Below, in pieces: positions 23,280-33,956 of a DNA stretch of 64,000 nucleotides. The translations under genes were made by a program, and so were the position numbers. This stretch comes from an uncultured Polaribacter sp. (GTDB taxonomy: Bacteria > Bacteroidota > Bacteroidia > Flavobacteriales > Flavobacteriaceae): NCBI RefSeq assembly GCF_947501385.1, contig NZ_CANMVP010000009.1, positions 1 through 64,000 on the forward strand, written 5' to 3'. The notes beneath the pieces were generated by a model. That model did no database searches, was not told the DNA's origin, and saw only the letters and a program-made list of their open reading frames with translations. Within the stretch, counting starts at the first letter, position 1, and each line of letters starts with the position of its first letter.

Positions 23280-26200
23280 ATGAAGAAAATCAATTTAATT
23301 TTACTTTTGCTATCAATTTCATTTTCTTGGAATACATTTTCACAAACTGTTATTAAAGGAACTGTAAAAGATGGAAGTGGTATTCCACTGCCAGGAGTAA
23401 GTGTTCTTGAAAAAGGAACTCAAAATGGAACAACAACCAATTTTGAAGGTTTGTTTCAATTAACTGTTAAAGACAATTCTGTTATCGTTTTTTCTTATTT
23501 AGGTTTTAAACAACAAGAAGTAAAGGTTACAACTAATTTTAATGGTAACATAGTTTTAAAAGAAGATACCGAAAGTTTAGACGAGATTGTTGTTGTTGGT
23601 TATGGTGCTCAGAAAAAGGAAAGTGTATTGGGTGCAATAGGACAAATAAAATCTGAAGCAATTGTAGGTTCTGGTACAACAAATATATCAAATGCGTTAA
23701 CTGGTTTAACTCCAGGACTAAATATTGTGCAAACTAGCGGGCAACCAGGAGTAGATGCAGGACAAATATTTATTCGTGGTAATGCAGATCCTTTAATATT
23801 AATTGATGGTGTAGAAGCAATTGGTGGTTTTGAAAATATAGATTTAAGGAATGTAGAAAACATTAGTGTTTTAAAAGACGGTTCTACTACAGCAGTTTAT
23901 GGTATTAGAGGTGCTAATGGAGTTATCATTATAACAACCAAACGTGGTAAAATAGGGAAACCTGTTATTAGTGCTTCTAGTGAATTTTCGATAAAATATC
24001 TTAACGATACGTATGATTCTGTTGATGCTTTTACAGCAGAAAGTTTACGAAATGTAGGGGTTTTTAACGATGCTGCTTTTGATAATGGTTTTACACCTCA
24101 GCAAGATTTAGATAATTGGGAAAGTGGAAGTTTTCCTTATTTATATCCAAATACAGATTGGATTGATTATGTTATTAAAGATTATGCATTAAGTAATAAT
24201 CATACTGTTTCTATTAGAGGAGGTACAGAATTCGTAAAATATTTTGCTTCTGTAGGTTATTTAAAAGAGGGTGACATTACTGAAAGTAGACAGTTTTTTA
24301 ATTACGACCCTGAAAATAGATTTGAAAGATTTAATTTTCGTTCCAATTTAGATTTTACCTTATCCAAAACAACAAGGTTAAAAACAGGTATAACAAACCG
24401 TTTAGAAAACAGAAACTTCAGTGGTAGTGCTAACTTCCTAGGTTTATATACTGCTGCTCCTGGTACTATACCTTTTTATCCTGCAGAAGCATTAGCCCTT
24501 TATCCAGATCCATTGTATCCAGGTTTAGAAGAAGTAAGATTTCCAATAGTTGGTGTGCCTGGAAATGATTTATCAGGTTCTACAAATACTAATAAAGCTG
24601 TTTTTTCTTTAAATTTAGAGCTTGTACAAGATTTAGATTTTATTACTGAAGGCTTAAAAGCATCAGCTAGACTAAATTATACAAGCAGTAATACATCATC
24701 TAGATCTTATAATTTTGATGGCTCCTTGGCAGTTAGGTTAGATCGGTATGATTTAAATAGAGATGGCACTTGGACTTCTTTTGAAGGACCTAATTATGAA
24801 AGACCATTAGAATTTATAGAAGGTTCTGAAAACCCTTCAAATACACAAGAAATTACAGATTATAAATTTCAATTAGATTATAACCGCTCTTTTGGAAAAC
24901 ATAATGTAAGTGCTTTAGGGGTTTTTAGACGTATTGAAAGAGTATTAAATACTGCTTTTCCCTACTATGAAGAAGCTTGGGTTGCTAGAGCTACTTATAA
25001 CTATGATGCTACTTACTTCTTTGAGATAAATGGTTCTTATAATGGAGATGAAGGTTTTGCAGAGGGAAATCGTTTTCAATTATTCCCTTCAGTTGCGGCT
25101 GGTTTTAATCTAGCAAAGTTAGATTTTATTAAAAATAACATACCAGCAATTAATAATTTTAAATTAAGATACTCCTATGGGCAATCTGGTAGTAAAGAAG
25201 GTTTAAAAATTGCGAATACAAATCCCTCTCAATATCAACGTTGGCAATATTTTAGTTTTTATAATTTTGTTACACCAGAGCAATCTTGGAGGTATAATTT
25301 TGGAGAAGGAGATACAGATAGAATAACTGCTATTTTAGAAACTCAACTGGGTAATGAAGACTTAACTTGGTCAACAGTTACAAAACAAAATATTGGATTG
25401 GAATTTGGTTTCTTAAATAATAAAATTTCTGGAGAATTAGATTTTTTTAGAGACAATAGAGACGATCTTATAGCAAGAGTAACTTCTTCAAATGTTATAG
25501 CTGCTTTTGGCTCTACTGCTGCATTGCCTTTTGCAAACTTAGGGGCGACTGAAAGTCAAGGTATGGAATTATCATTAACCTATAAAGATAATATAGGAGA
25601 TTTTAAATATTCTATAACAGGAACCTATGGTTTTTATGAAAATCGGGTAGTTTCAAGTGCTTTGGATGGACCAGGGACACCTAGTTATACTACTCTTTCA
25701 GGTAAACCAATAGGGACTAGCAATTTATTACAAACAGATGGTTATTTTCAAAATATAGATGAAGTTGTAAATTATCCAAATTACACTGGTATTGGTTTAG
25801 GAGATTTAAGATATATAGATTATAATGCAAATGGAACTGTAATTGGTTCAGGATTAGAAGATCAAGTAAGATTTGATTTACCAACCGCTCCTAAACATAG
25901 TTTTAGTTTTATACTAAAAAGTTCTTATAAAAACTGGTCTGTATCTGCTCTCGTTGACGGAATTACCGGTCACGAAGGTATTGTTAATGCAAATTTAGCA
26001 TATGCATTAGTAAATGGTGCTGCCGTTGCAAGAGAAAGCCAATTAGATTATTGGACACCAACAAATACGGATGCACAGTTCCCTGCTTTGCATGTTGGTA
26101 CAGCTGACCCAAATTTATTAGCTGCAACAACAGATAGAATAATTGATTTAGATTACATAAAGTTACGTAGCATAAATATATCGTATAATTTTAATATGGA

Positions 26201-26354
26201 TAATTTTAAAGACATTAGTAGTTTAAGACTATACTTAACAGGTAATAATTTACTTACATTTTCTGCTTTAGATTATATAGACCCTCAAGGTAATAGACCA
26301 CAAAACTACCCAATCCCATCAAGATTTAATTTAGGTTTAAATGTAAAATTTTAA
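23280..26354 (+). CDS. SusC-like TonB-dependent outer-membrane transporter 1
   Basis: 1024-residue TonB-dependent importer for oligosaccharides. After a signal peptide (about 1-21) comes a carboxypeptidase-D regulatory-like domain (VIKGTVKDGSGIPLPGVSV, about 24-105), a TonB-box-like LDEIVVVGYG (about 100-109), the plug domain (about 110-220) and a beta-barrel ending in an aromatic residue (NVKF). Length and layout match SusC. The partner SusD starts 6 nt downstream and caps this transporter. It is the first gene of block 2, with the putative HTCS-regulated promoter 134 nt upstream. Confidence 0.97.
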   Translation: MKKINLILLLLSISFSWNTFSQTVIKGTVKDGSGIPLPGVSVLEKGTQNGTTTNFEGLFQLTVKDNSVIVFSYLGFKQQEVKVTTNFNGNIVLKEDTESLDEIVVVGYGAQKKESVLGAIGQIKSEAIVGSGTTNISNALTGLTPGLNIVQTSGQPGVDAGQIFIRGNADPLILIDGVEAIGGFENIDLRNVENISVLKDGSTTAVYGIRGANGVIIITTKRGKIGKPVISASSEFSIKYLNDTYDSVDAFTAESLRNVGVFNDAAFDNGFTPQQDLDNWESGSFPYLYPNTDWIDYVIKDYALSNNHTVSIRGGTEFVKYFASVGYLKEGDITESRQFFNYDPENRFERFNFRSNLDFTLSKTTRLKTGITNRLENRNFSGSANFLGLYTAAPGTIPFYPAEALALYPDPLYPGLEEVRFPIVGVPGNDLSGSTNTNKAVFSLNLELVQDLDFITEGLKASARLNYTSSNTSSRSYNFDGSLAVRLDRYDLNRDGTWTSFEGPNYERPLEFIEGSENPSNTQEITDYKFQLDYNRSFGKHNVSALGVFRRIERVLNTAFPYYEEAWVARATYNYDATYFFEINGSYNGDEGFAEGNRFQLFPSVAAGFNLAKLDFIKNNIPAINNFKLRYSYGQSGSKEGLKIANTNPSQYQRWQYFSFYNFVTPEQSWRYNFGEGDTDRITAILETQLGNEDLTWSTVTKQNIGLEFGFLNNKISGELDFFRDNRDDLIARVTSSNVIAAFGSTAALPFANLGATESQGMELSLTYKDNIGDFKYSITGTYGFYENRVVSSALDGPGTPSYTTLSGKPIGTSNLLQTDGYFQNIDEVVNYPNYTGIGLGDLRYIDYNANGTVIGSGLEDQVRFDLPTAPKHSFSFILKSSYKNWSVSALVDGITGHEGIVNANLAYALVNGAAVARESQLDYWTPTNTDAQFPALHVGTADPNLLAATTDRIIDLDYIKLRSINISYNFNMDNFKDISSLRLYLTGNNLLTFSALDYIDPQGNRPQNYPIPSRFNLGLNVKF

Positions 26355-26359
26355 AATTT

Positions 26360-28282
26360 ATGAAAACAAAAAAACACCTATTCGCCTTAATCCTTGCAAG
26401 TATATTTTTTAGTTGTGAAGATTATTTGGATAAAGTACAAGGTCAAGACGGTATAACTCAAGAAGATGTCTTTACTGATGTCCGTACTGCAGAACAATAT
26501 ATAGATGCTGGATACTTCTATTTAATAACAGAGGTTTCTGCAAAAAATAACACCCCAGATATTCTACCTGGCATGACAATGTCTGGTGAAGGTTATCCTG
26601 GTAGATTCAATAATAATGTGCAAGAGAGATACCAATCGTATGCCAATTCAGATTACATTAATATTATGAATCTTGCACCTGGATTTGATCAAAGAGACAC
26701 ACCTAATATGGTATCAAGATACTTTGAAGCATGGAAAGGGATTAGAGTTGCAAATACATTTTTAGAAAATGTAGATTTAATTGCTAATGCTGATGAAGAA
26801 ACAATAAATGGATTAAAAGGGCAGGCCTATTTTATAAAATCTTTTTTATATCATTTACTTACAAAAAGACATGGTGGACTTCTATATTTAGAAAATAACC
26901 TAGACTTAAACCAACCTTTTAATGGATTAGAAAGAGAAAGTTACGAAAGTAATTTAGAAAATATTTTAAATGACGTAGAGAGAGCTATAGAATTTTTGCC
27001 TGTAACATGGAATAGTACTAATACTGGAAGACCAACCAAAGGAGCAGCTATGGCATTAAAATCTAGAATTTTACTTTTTGCTGCTAGTCCGTTAGTTAAT
27101 ACAACAAATGACCAACAAAAATGGGTTGCTGCTGCAGAAGCTGCTGCAGAATTAATAAATTTTTCGCAAACCAATGGTTTATACACCCTTAAAGATGCAT
27201 CAGGCGCTATTACAATGGATGTAGATAGTAATGGTACAGATTTATTCGTTCCAGAACCTATTGCTTTAGAACCTTACCGAAGTATGTTCGTAGGACCTGG
27301 TTTATCAAAAGATTTACCACAAGAAGCAATCTTTATGGAGTATAATGACTTTTCTTTTGGTTTTGGGGGAAGATTAGTCCCATTTCCTAGAATGTATTTG
27401 ACTGCAGGTTTCGATATTGTTAAAGGGAATAACAATCCAATGAATATAGGAGCAACTGCAAATTTTGTGGACAAATTTGAAACTAAAAATGGTTTACCTA
27501 TAGAAGATGATCCTTCTTACAACGATCAAGAACCGTTTATAAATAGAGACCCTCGTTTTTATAATGCAATACTATATGATGGTATTCCTTGGACAGTTAC
27601 AACATCTGGACCATTAAACTCTTCTGGTTTTTCCGATTTAGCAGTAGTTAATGAGAATGGAGTACTTGGTTTAGATTTACATAATCCTGCAACTGCAGTT
27701 AATAGACTTTGGCAGGTAAGAAATACAACTGGTTATAGAATTCGTAAATGGGTTCCAAACGGATTTTATTTAAGATCTGGTGGTAATGGTGAAGCTGATT
27801 TTTACGTAAACAACATAATTTTTAGAATGGCGGAGATTTATTTAAACTATGCTGAAGCTGCAAATGAGGCATACGGCCCAGGAGGCGTTGCTCCAGGAGC
27901 GAATCTAACTGCGCTTGATGCGGTAAATATAATAAGAAATCGAGTTGGTATGCCAAACGTAAATGGTATGTATGCTGGTTCTCAAGATTTATTAAGAGAA
28001 CGTATTAGAAATGAAAGAGCTATCGAATTATGTTTTGAAGGGTTTAGATATGATGATATAAGAAGATGGAAAACTGCAACTTTAGAAGAAAATAAAATAG
28101 TTGAATTTTTAGAAATGCGCTGGCAAGGTGGTCCATCTGCACTTTATCCTACTGGTTTTAGTTTTGAGAATGTAGAACAAACTAATTTAAGAAAAACCTT
28201 TGATGAGAGAAATTATTGGTGGCCAATTCCAGCTTCAGATTTAGAAGCAGCCCCATCATTAGGACAAACACCTGGTTGGTAA
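26360..28282 (+). CDS. SusD-like glycan-binding lipoprotein 1 (RagB/SusD family)
   Basis: 640-residue surface lipoprotein that binds glycans over the SusC pore. The lipobox FFSC places the lipidated Cys near residue 19, followed by EDYLDK, typical of SusD N-termini. Helical TPR-like parts are visible (AYFIKSFLYHLLTKRHGG near residues 155-172; RMAEIYLNYAEAANEAYG near 490). The family C-terminus RNERAIELCFEGFRYDDIRRW is near residues 550-572. It forms a pair with the SusC gene (6-nt gap). Confidence 0.96.
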   Translation: MKTKKHLFALILASIFFSCEDYLDKVQGQDGITQEDVFTDVRTAEQYIDAGYFYLITEVSAKNNTPDILPGMTMSGEGYPGRFNNNVQERYQSYANSDYINIMNLAPGFDQRDTPNMVSRYFEAWKGIRVANTFLENVDLIANADEETINGLKGQAYFIKSFLYHLLTKRHGGLLYLENNLDLNQPFNGLERESYESNLENILNDVERAIEFLPVTWNSTNTGRPTKGAAMALKSRILLFAASPLVNTTNDQQKWVAAAEAAAELINFSQTNGLYTLKDASGAITMDVDSNGTDLFVPEPIALEPYRSMFVGPGLSKDLPQEAIFMEYNDFSFGFGGRLVPFPRMYLTAGFDIVKGNNNPMNIGATANFVDKFETKNGLPIEDDPSYNDQEPFINRDPRFYNAILYDGIPWTVTTSGPLNSSGFSDLAVVNENGVLGLDLHNPATAVNRLWQVRNTTGYRIRKWVPNGFYLRSGGNGEADFYVNNIIFRMAEIYLNYAEAANEAYGPGGVAPGANLTALDAVNIIRNRVGMPNVNGMYAGSQDLLRERIRNERAIELCFEGFRYDDIRRWKTATLEENKIVEFLEMRWQGGPSALYPTGFSFENVEQTNLRKTFDERNYWWPIPASDLEAAPSLGQTPGW

Positions 28283-28328
28283 ATTTTTTTTACAAAAACT
28301 TAAAATTAAAATGCTTAAAACTAAATAA

Positions 28329-31127
28329 ATGAAAATAAATATAAAAAAACTAAAGTTTTTTATTTTCGGTGTATTTAATATAATTTCGGTTAATATTGGT
28401 TTAGCTCAAAATACATCTTTAGATACCATTAAAAATAAAGATTCACTTCAAATATATCATGATGAGTATCTAAAGACTCCATTTGGAACTTTTAATTTAA
28501 AAAACACAACTGGAAATGTATTTAGAATCTCTGGAGATGATTTAAGGGTAACTGCAGGCGATAATTTAATTAATGCATTAAGAGGTAGAGTACCAGGCTT
28601 AAGAATTACTAGAATTGATAGCAATCCTGCTGCTGGGGGATATTCTTATCTTTTAAATGGAAGAACACCAACTGTTTTAATTGATGGTCAGCCAAGAGGA
28701 TTACAAGTTGATTTACGAGAAGTAAAAGAAGTAATTGTTTTTAGTGATGCAACCTTTAATTCTTTATTAGGTAATTTTGGAGAAAATGGACTAATTTACG
28801 TAATAACACAAAGCGGTAATAATAGTAATAATGTAAAACCTACCATAAATTTTAATTACCAAAGAGGTTTAAGTACTGTAACTCGTTTACCCAAAAGATT
28901 GACAGCAGCAGAATATGCCAATGTAATAAATAGGGCTTCTAATAATGATGGCTTTGGAGATATATACAGTGCAGAAGCGATTCAAGCATACGAAAATGAG
29001 ACAGATCCTATACTTTTTCCTAACGTTGATACACAAGAAACATATTTAAACAATTCATCACCAACAAATTTAATGTCTTTAAATGTTTATGGAGGCAACA
29101 AAGAGCTAAATTATAGTGGTTTTATAGGTTATTCTGATTGGAAAGGACTTGAAAAAGTAGGTGATCAAATAGATGGTAGGAACATTACTTTTAGAACAAA
29201 AATTGAAGCAAAACTAAATAGCATAATTACGGCAAATGCAAGTATATTTGGAAGATTCTCTAAGAATAAAAGACCTGTAATTGACGACAGTACTGTTTTC
29301 AATTGGATAAATAATACGCCTGCAAATGCGTTTCCTATTCAGGTTGGAGATACAGCATATATTGTAAGTAATCAATTTCAAACAAATTTATTATCCGAAT
29401 TAGAATTTGGTGGAACAAGAACAGATTATAACTCTAACATGATATACGATTTAGGGTTAGATTTTGATCTTAATGAATTTGTTAAAGGACTTTCTTACAG
29501 TACTTATGTAATGACAAGAAACAATAACGCACATTCACTTGTTACAAATAATAGACCTGCAACTTTTACTATAGAAACCTTACAAGATATAAATGGCGTA
29601 GATTCTTTATCGTTAAAAGTATTTACTACGGAATTTGAAGACCTCCAAATTGGTAGAAATAATGCTACGATAACAAGGTACTTTTCTTATGGGGGTAATT
29701 TTAATTATATTAAAGAAGCTAATGACGGTGTTTTAAACTTAAATTTAAGTCATCTTTTATATTATCAACCCAATAGAACTTCTACACAGACAGATATACG
29801 TAATTTAAATTTTAATCTTAATGCTACTTATGTATTGCATGATAAATACACCTTTTTTGCAAATGCAAATTCTATCAGTAGCTCTAGGTTTTTAGACAAT
29901 AATAAATCAAAAATATTCCCAACTTTAGGGGTATCTTGGATAGCTTCTAATGAAGATTATTTAAAAAATAACAAAGTTATAAACTATTTAAAATTTAGAA
30001 CATCTTATGGAATTGTAGGAACAGAATATGATAATTCTTCTTTATTATATTTAGATACTTGGGCTGGTGGTAGAGGAAATAACACCACATATTTGGGAAC
30101 AGGTAATACTGCACAAGATGAATTTGGTTACAGGTTAGGAGCAACAGGAAATCAAGAAATAGACTGGGTTATTTATAATCAGTTTAATGCAGGATTCGAT
30201 TTAAGTTTATTAAATAAATTTAACTTATCTGTTAATTATTTTGATATAGAAATTCAAAACCAGATAACAAACGCGAGTGCTCTTTTTGCAACTGCACTAG
30301 GTAACGACGTTTATTTACCACAATTAAACTTTACTGAAAGTAGAAATGTTGGTTTTAATGCAAACATTAATTATACAGATAAAGTTGGAGGGTTTAAGTA
30401 TTATGTAAACGCTAACTTAGGAACTAATAAAATTACTGGAGAAAAAATAGCGGAAGTGCCATTTCCAGACCAATATAGATTAGAGCAAGGACAACCACAA
30501 GATCTTATAACTGGTTATATAAGTGATGGTTTATTTACTGCAGAAAATATTGGTAGTGCTTTGCCACAATTTGGTGATGTACAAATTGGAGATATAAAAT
30601 ATGTAGATCAAAATGGAGATAATATTATTGATCCTAGAGATCAAAGAGCTATTGGTAATACTAATCCAAGGTTTAACTACGGAATTAATATTGGAATGGA
30701 ATATGAAGGCTTTAATCTAGATGTTATTGGAATGGGATTAGCTGGTTATGATGTCAATCTTAATAGTATTTCGTATTATCAACACAGTGGACTAGGAACT
30801 TATTTTGGAAGCGTTAACAGCGATCTTCCAAATGGAAATGCAAACCCAAGACTTAGTACTATTACAAGTGTTAACAATTACAGAAATTCTGACTACTGGT
30901 TAGTAGATGGGAGCTATTTTAGAATAGCTAATGTAGAGTTAGGGTATACGTTAAAAGACGCTTTAATTTCTAAAAGTCCGTTTTCTAATGTAAAACTATT
31001 TTTTAGAGGTAATAATTTAGCTGTATTTAGTAAGATAAAAGATTTAGATCCAGAAGATTTAAGTGCAGGTGTTTCCCAATACCCTATAATGAGGACTTTC
31101 GTTTTAGGTGCCTCTTTAAATTTTTAA
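28329..31127 (+). CDS. SusC-like TonB-dependent transporter 2, lacking the CarboxypepD-like domain
   Basis: 932-residue TonB-dependent outer-membrane protein. A signal peptide (about 1-26, ending LAQ) is followed within about 45 residues by the plug domain (GNVFRISGDDLRVTAGDNLINALRGRVPGLRI), then a beta-barrel ending in LNF. The N-terminal carboxypeptidase-D regulatory-like domain and the usual LDEVVVVGYG segment of SusC proteins are missing, so TonB coupling may differ. It is 46 nt after SusD 1 and 25 nt before SusD 2 and probably imports a different oligosaccharide from pair 1. Confidence 0.92.
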   Translation: MKINIKKLKFFIFGVFNIISVNIGLAQNTSLDTIKNKDSLQIYHDEYLKTPFGTFNLKNTTGNVFRISGDDLRVTAGDNLINALRGRVPGLRITRIDSNPAAGGYSYLLNGRTPTVLIDGQPRGLQVDLREVKEVIVFSDATFNSLLGNFGENGLIYVITQSGNNSNNVKPTINFNYQRGLSTVTRLPKRLTAAEYANVINRASNNDGFGDIYSAEAIQAYENETDPILFPNVDTQETYLNNSSPTNLMSLNVYGGNKELNYSGFIGYSDWKGLEKVGDQIDGRNITFRTKIEAKLNSIITANASIFGRFSKNKRPVIDDSTVFNWINNTPANAFPIQVGDTAYIVSNQFQTNLLSELEFGGTRTDYNSNMIYDLGLDFDLNEFVKGLSYSTYVMTRNNNAHSLVTNNRPATFTIETLQDINGVDSLSLKVFTTEFEDLQIGRNNATITRYFSYGGNFNYIKEANDGVLNLNLSHLLYYQPNRTSTQTDIRNLNFNLNATYVLHDKYTFFANANSISSSRFLDNNKSKIFPTLGVSWIASNEDYLKNNKVINYLKFRTSYGIVGTEYDNSSLLYLDTWAGGRGNNTTYLGTGNTAQDEFGYRLGATGNQEIDWVIYNQFNAGFDLSLLNKFNLSVNYFDIEIQNQITNASALFATALGNDVYLPQLNFTESRNVGFNANINYTDKVGGFKYYVNANLGTNKITGEKIAEVPFPDQYRLEQGQPQDLITGYISDGLFTAENIGSALPQFGDVQIGDIKYVDQNGDNIIDPRDQRAIGNTNPRFNYGINIGMEYEGFNLDVIGMGLAGYDVNLNSISYYQHSGLGTYFGSVNSDLPNGNANPRLSTITSVNNYRNSDYWLVDGSYFRIANVELGYTLKDALISKSPFSNVKLFFRGNNLAVFSKIKDLDPEDLSAGVSQYPIMRTFVLGASLNF

Positions 31128-31152
31128 AAATCGACTAGTAAAAAATATAAAT

Positions 31153-32928
31153 ATGAAATTAATTAATAAAATTTTAATTGTTATTATCTTAATGCTTTGC
31201 ATGGTAAGTTGTAGTTCTTTTTTAGAAGATGATATTCAATATACCGAAGAAGCTGTGGTTACAACTTCAGGGATAAGATCCAGAGGGTTAATTGAAGATA
31301 TATATACCGATTATTCTTTCCGATATTTTACAGACTTCTCTGGTGAATATTTGTCAGATAACGGTGTGTTAAATTCTTCAGAAACAAATTTAGCAAATAA
31401 CAATTGGGGTGTTGCTGAAGGTCATCCGTATAATTATATCTGGCAACAGTCTTACAATAACTTAAGACAAATATACCAATACATAGAACTAATTCATAAT
31501 TCTGGCTTACCTTACCTACCTTCACCTGAACCTTTAAGTGTGGAGTTAAGCGATAGAATTGTTGCAAGGTATTATGGAGAAGCTTTTTTCTTAAAAGCAT
31601 GGGCAGAATGGGAATTGTTAAAAACATACGGAGGGCAAGCCGAAGATGGAACGATGCTAGGATTTCCTATTGTAAATGGTATTTTAGAAAATGAAGAATA
31701 CGCTAAATTAACTAGAAATACGTTTCAAGAGTGTGTAGATCAAATTATGCAAGACCTTGATGTTGCTATTGCTGGTTTGCCTCTGAACTATAATAATAGT
31801 GTGGTACAGGACGACCCAGCAACTCCAGATGTTAATGAAGCTAGTTTAGGTTTTGATAATTTAGAGGTTGGTAGAGCTTCTGGTTTAGCTGCTTATGCAC
31901 TAAAAGCTAAAGTAGCATTATTTGCTGCTAGCCCTGCTTTTAACCCTACAAATGATGTAACTAAATGGGAGTTAGCAGCAAAATACGCTCAGGATGTAAT
32001 CGATATGAACGGGGGATTAAGAACATTATCTAGTTTTAACGTTGGAAATGAAAACAATCCTAATCATATATGGAGAATGCGTAATTCTAGAAACAACAAT
32101 AGTTTAGAAAATAGACTATATCCACCTAGTTTATATGGTCAAGGAGAAGTCAATCCATCTCAAAATTTGATAGATGCATTTCCAGCTGCAAATGGTTATC
32201 CAATTTCAGATTCACAAAGTCTTTATAATGATTCTAACCCTTATCAATCTAGAGATGTAAGATTTTATAGGTTTATCTTTTATAATGGCGATCAAGGGTT
32301 CGGTTCAGAAAATGCAACAGACTTCAATCCTTTAGAAATATATACAGGAGGGGCAGATAATTTTGGAGGATTCATTGCCAATGAAGGAACAAGAACAGGT
32401 TACTATCTAAAAAAGTTTTTAAATAATCTAAATTTTGACCCTTCAGCTATAAACCCATTAACAAATCAACCAAAAGTTTACGTTCAATTAGGACTTACAG
32501 AAATTTATTTAAGTTATGCAGAAGCTGTTAATGAAGCTTATGGCATAATTAATACAGCACCTCCAGGTTTAAATTATTCTGCAAAAGCAGTTATGGCTAG
32601 GGTAAGACAAAGAGCAAATTATTTTTTTGATCCTTACTTAGATGAAGTTTCTAGTGATTCAAATAGATTTAGAGAATTTGTAAAAAATGAAAGAAGAATA
32701 GAATTATGTTTTAAAGGAGAAAGATTTCATGATTTAAGACGATGGAAAGATTTACTTACTATTGAAGATATTAGAGGTGTTAAAATTACCAAAGATGAAA
32801 GCGACGTAATGACTTACGAAAATACTATTGTAGAACGAAGAGGTTATTCCAACAAAAATTTATATTTGCCAATTCCGTATACAGAAACAATCATAAACCC
32901 TAACCTAAAACAAAATATAGGATGGTAA
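31153..32928 (+). CDS. SusD-like glycan-binding lipoprotein 2
   Basis: 591-residue RagB/SusD family lipoprotein with lipobox MVSC (Cys near residue 20) followed by SSFLEDD. Family signatures are a YYGEAFFLKAWAEWELLKTYGG helix near residues 138-160, AAYALKAKVALFAASPAFNP near 245-265, LGLTEIYLSYAEAVNEAYG near 443-461, and NERRIELCFKGERFHDLRRWKD near 513-534. It is the partner of the second SusC-like protein and overlaps the following DUF1735 gene by a few bases if the latter uses its first ATG. Confidence 0.95.
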   Translation: MKLINKILIVIILMLCMVSCSSFLEDDIQYTEEAVVTTSGIRSRGLIEDIYTDYSFRYFTDFSGEYLSDNGVLNSSETNLANNNWGVAEGHPYNYIWQQSYNNLRQIYQYIELIHNSGLPYLPSPEPLSVELSDRIVARYYGEAFFLKAWAEWELLKTYGGQAEDGTMLGFPIVNGILENEEYAKLTRNTFQECVDQIMQDLDVAIAGLPLNYNNSVVQDDPATPDVNEASLGFDNLEVGRASGLAAYALKAKVALFAASPAFNPTNDVTKWELAAKYAQDVIDMNGGLRTLSSFNVGNENNPNHIWRMRNSRNNNSLENRLYPPSLYGQGEVNPSQNLIDAFPAANGYPISDSQSLYNDSNPYQSRDVRFYRFIFYNGDQGFGSENATDFNPLEIYTGGADNFGGFIANEGTRTGYYLKKFLNNLNFDPSAINPLTNQPKVYVQLGLTEIYLSYAEAVNEAYGIINTAPPGLNYSAKAVMARVRQRANYFFDPYLDEVSSDSNRFREFVKNERRIELCFKGERFHDLRRWKDLLTIEDIRGVKITKDESDVMTYENTIVERRGYSNKNLYLPIPYTETIINPNLKQNIGW

Positions 32929-32939
32929 AAAAAATAAAA

Positions 32940-33872
32940 ATGATGAAACGTAACAAAATAAATATTTTGAAAAAATTATTTGTTCTTGCATTTATAACAT
33001 TTATTACAGTATCTTGTTATGATGATTTCGTAGAGAACGAATTTGACTATACAGCAGTGTATTTTCCTCAAGTTACTATAGACAGAACCTTTATCATGGG
33101 AGAAGGTATGCGAATTGGAGTTGGTGTGGTATTAGGCGGAAGATTGGTTAATACAGAAGACGTTGAAGTAACCTTCTCTTTGAGTGACACATTATTAGGA
33201 ACCAAGACAAGATTACCAGATAATTATTACCAGTTTTTAGATAGCGAAGGAAACCTTGCAAATAATAAAATTACCATTCCTGCAGGAAAATCACAAGGAT
33301 TTGTGTTCGTAAAAGCAGATTCTATCAATTTTCTTTCAGATCCAATGTCTTTAGGAAACAATTATGCATTAGGATTTGGTTTAGATAATGTAGTTGGAGC
33401 TGATTCCATTTTAGTAGATTTAAAAACTACCAAAATTACATTTACGTATATCAATCAATTGTTCGGGAATTATATACAGAAAGGTCAATTTACAAAAACG
33501 CCATTAGATGATCCAAATACTCCAGAAGATGAATCAGGTCCTACAGAAACAATTGTTTATCCAGGACAAATAACAGATGTATTAGAGCTAACTATGGTTT
33601 CTCCAACAACATTAGAATATAGTGGTATTGCAGATTTGAGAGGTGCAGATAAAAAACTAAACATTACAGTTGCTGCAGATAATTCAATAACTATACAAAC
33701 AGCAACAGGGGGTATTCCAGTTGTAGATGAAAATGGTTCTTCATACAATCCACAAACTCGTGAATTAATACTCAACTATTCTTTTGATTTTAATGGTAAT
33801 AGTTATAATTGTTCAGATGTATTAGAATTTAGAAACAGAATAGTAGATGGGGTAAATCAATTTGATATTTAA
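32940..33872 (+). CDS. DUF1735 lipoprotein, candidate surface glycan-binding protein
   Basis: Lipoprotein of about 310 residues. An ATG at 32922 overlaps SusD 2, but the Met-Met pair at 32940/32943 directly precedes the basic signal peptide (KRNKINILKKLF...TVSC), so I prefer a start there. Lipidation at VSC is followed by YDDFVENEFDYTAVYFPQ and a beta-sandwich with IPAGKSQGFVFVKAD, typical of the DUF1735 domain. A second beta domain fills the C-terminus. Position directly after SusCD is the usual place for a surface glycan-binding protein. It is the last intact gene of block 2; the next sequence is a decayed gene carrying an insertion sequence. Confidence 0.85.
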   Translation: MMKRNKINILKKLFVLAFITFITVSCYDDFVENEFDYTAVYFPQVTIDRTFIMGEGMRIGVGVVLGGRLVNTEDVEVTFSLSDTLLGTKTRLPDNYYQFLDSEGNLANNKITIPAGKSQGFVFVKADSINFLSDPMSLGNNYALGFGLDNVVGADSILVDLKTTKITFTYINQLFGNYIQKGQFTKTPLDDPNTPEDESGPTETIVYPGQITDVLELTMVSPTTLEYSGIADLRGADKKLNITVAADNSITIQTATGGIPVVDENGSSYNPQTRELILNYSFDFNGNSYNCSDVLEFRNRIVDGVNQFDI

Positions 33873-33946
33873 TTTAAAATATTTTTTTTACTCAATTTTA
33901 TATATACTAACTATAGAAATTATAATTTTAGATGCTGATGGTAAAG

Positions 33947-33956
33947 ATTCAAATTA
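33947..33956. repeat. Target-site duplication, left copy
   Basis: ATTCAAATTA directly precedes the left terminal repeat of the insertion sequence and is identical to 35226-35235. Confidence 0.9.
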
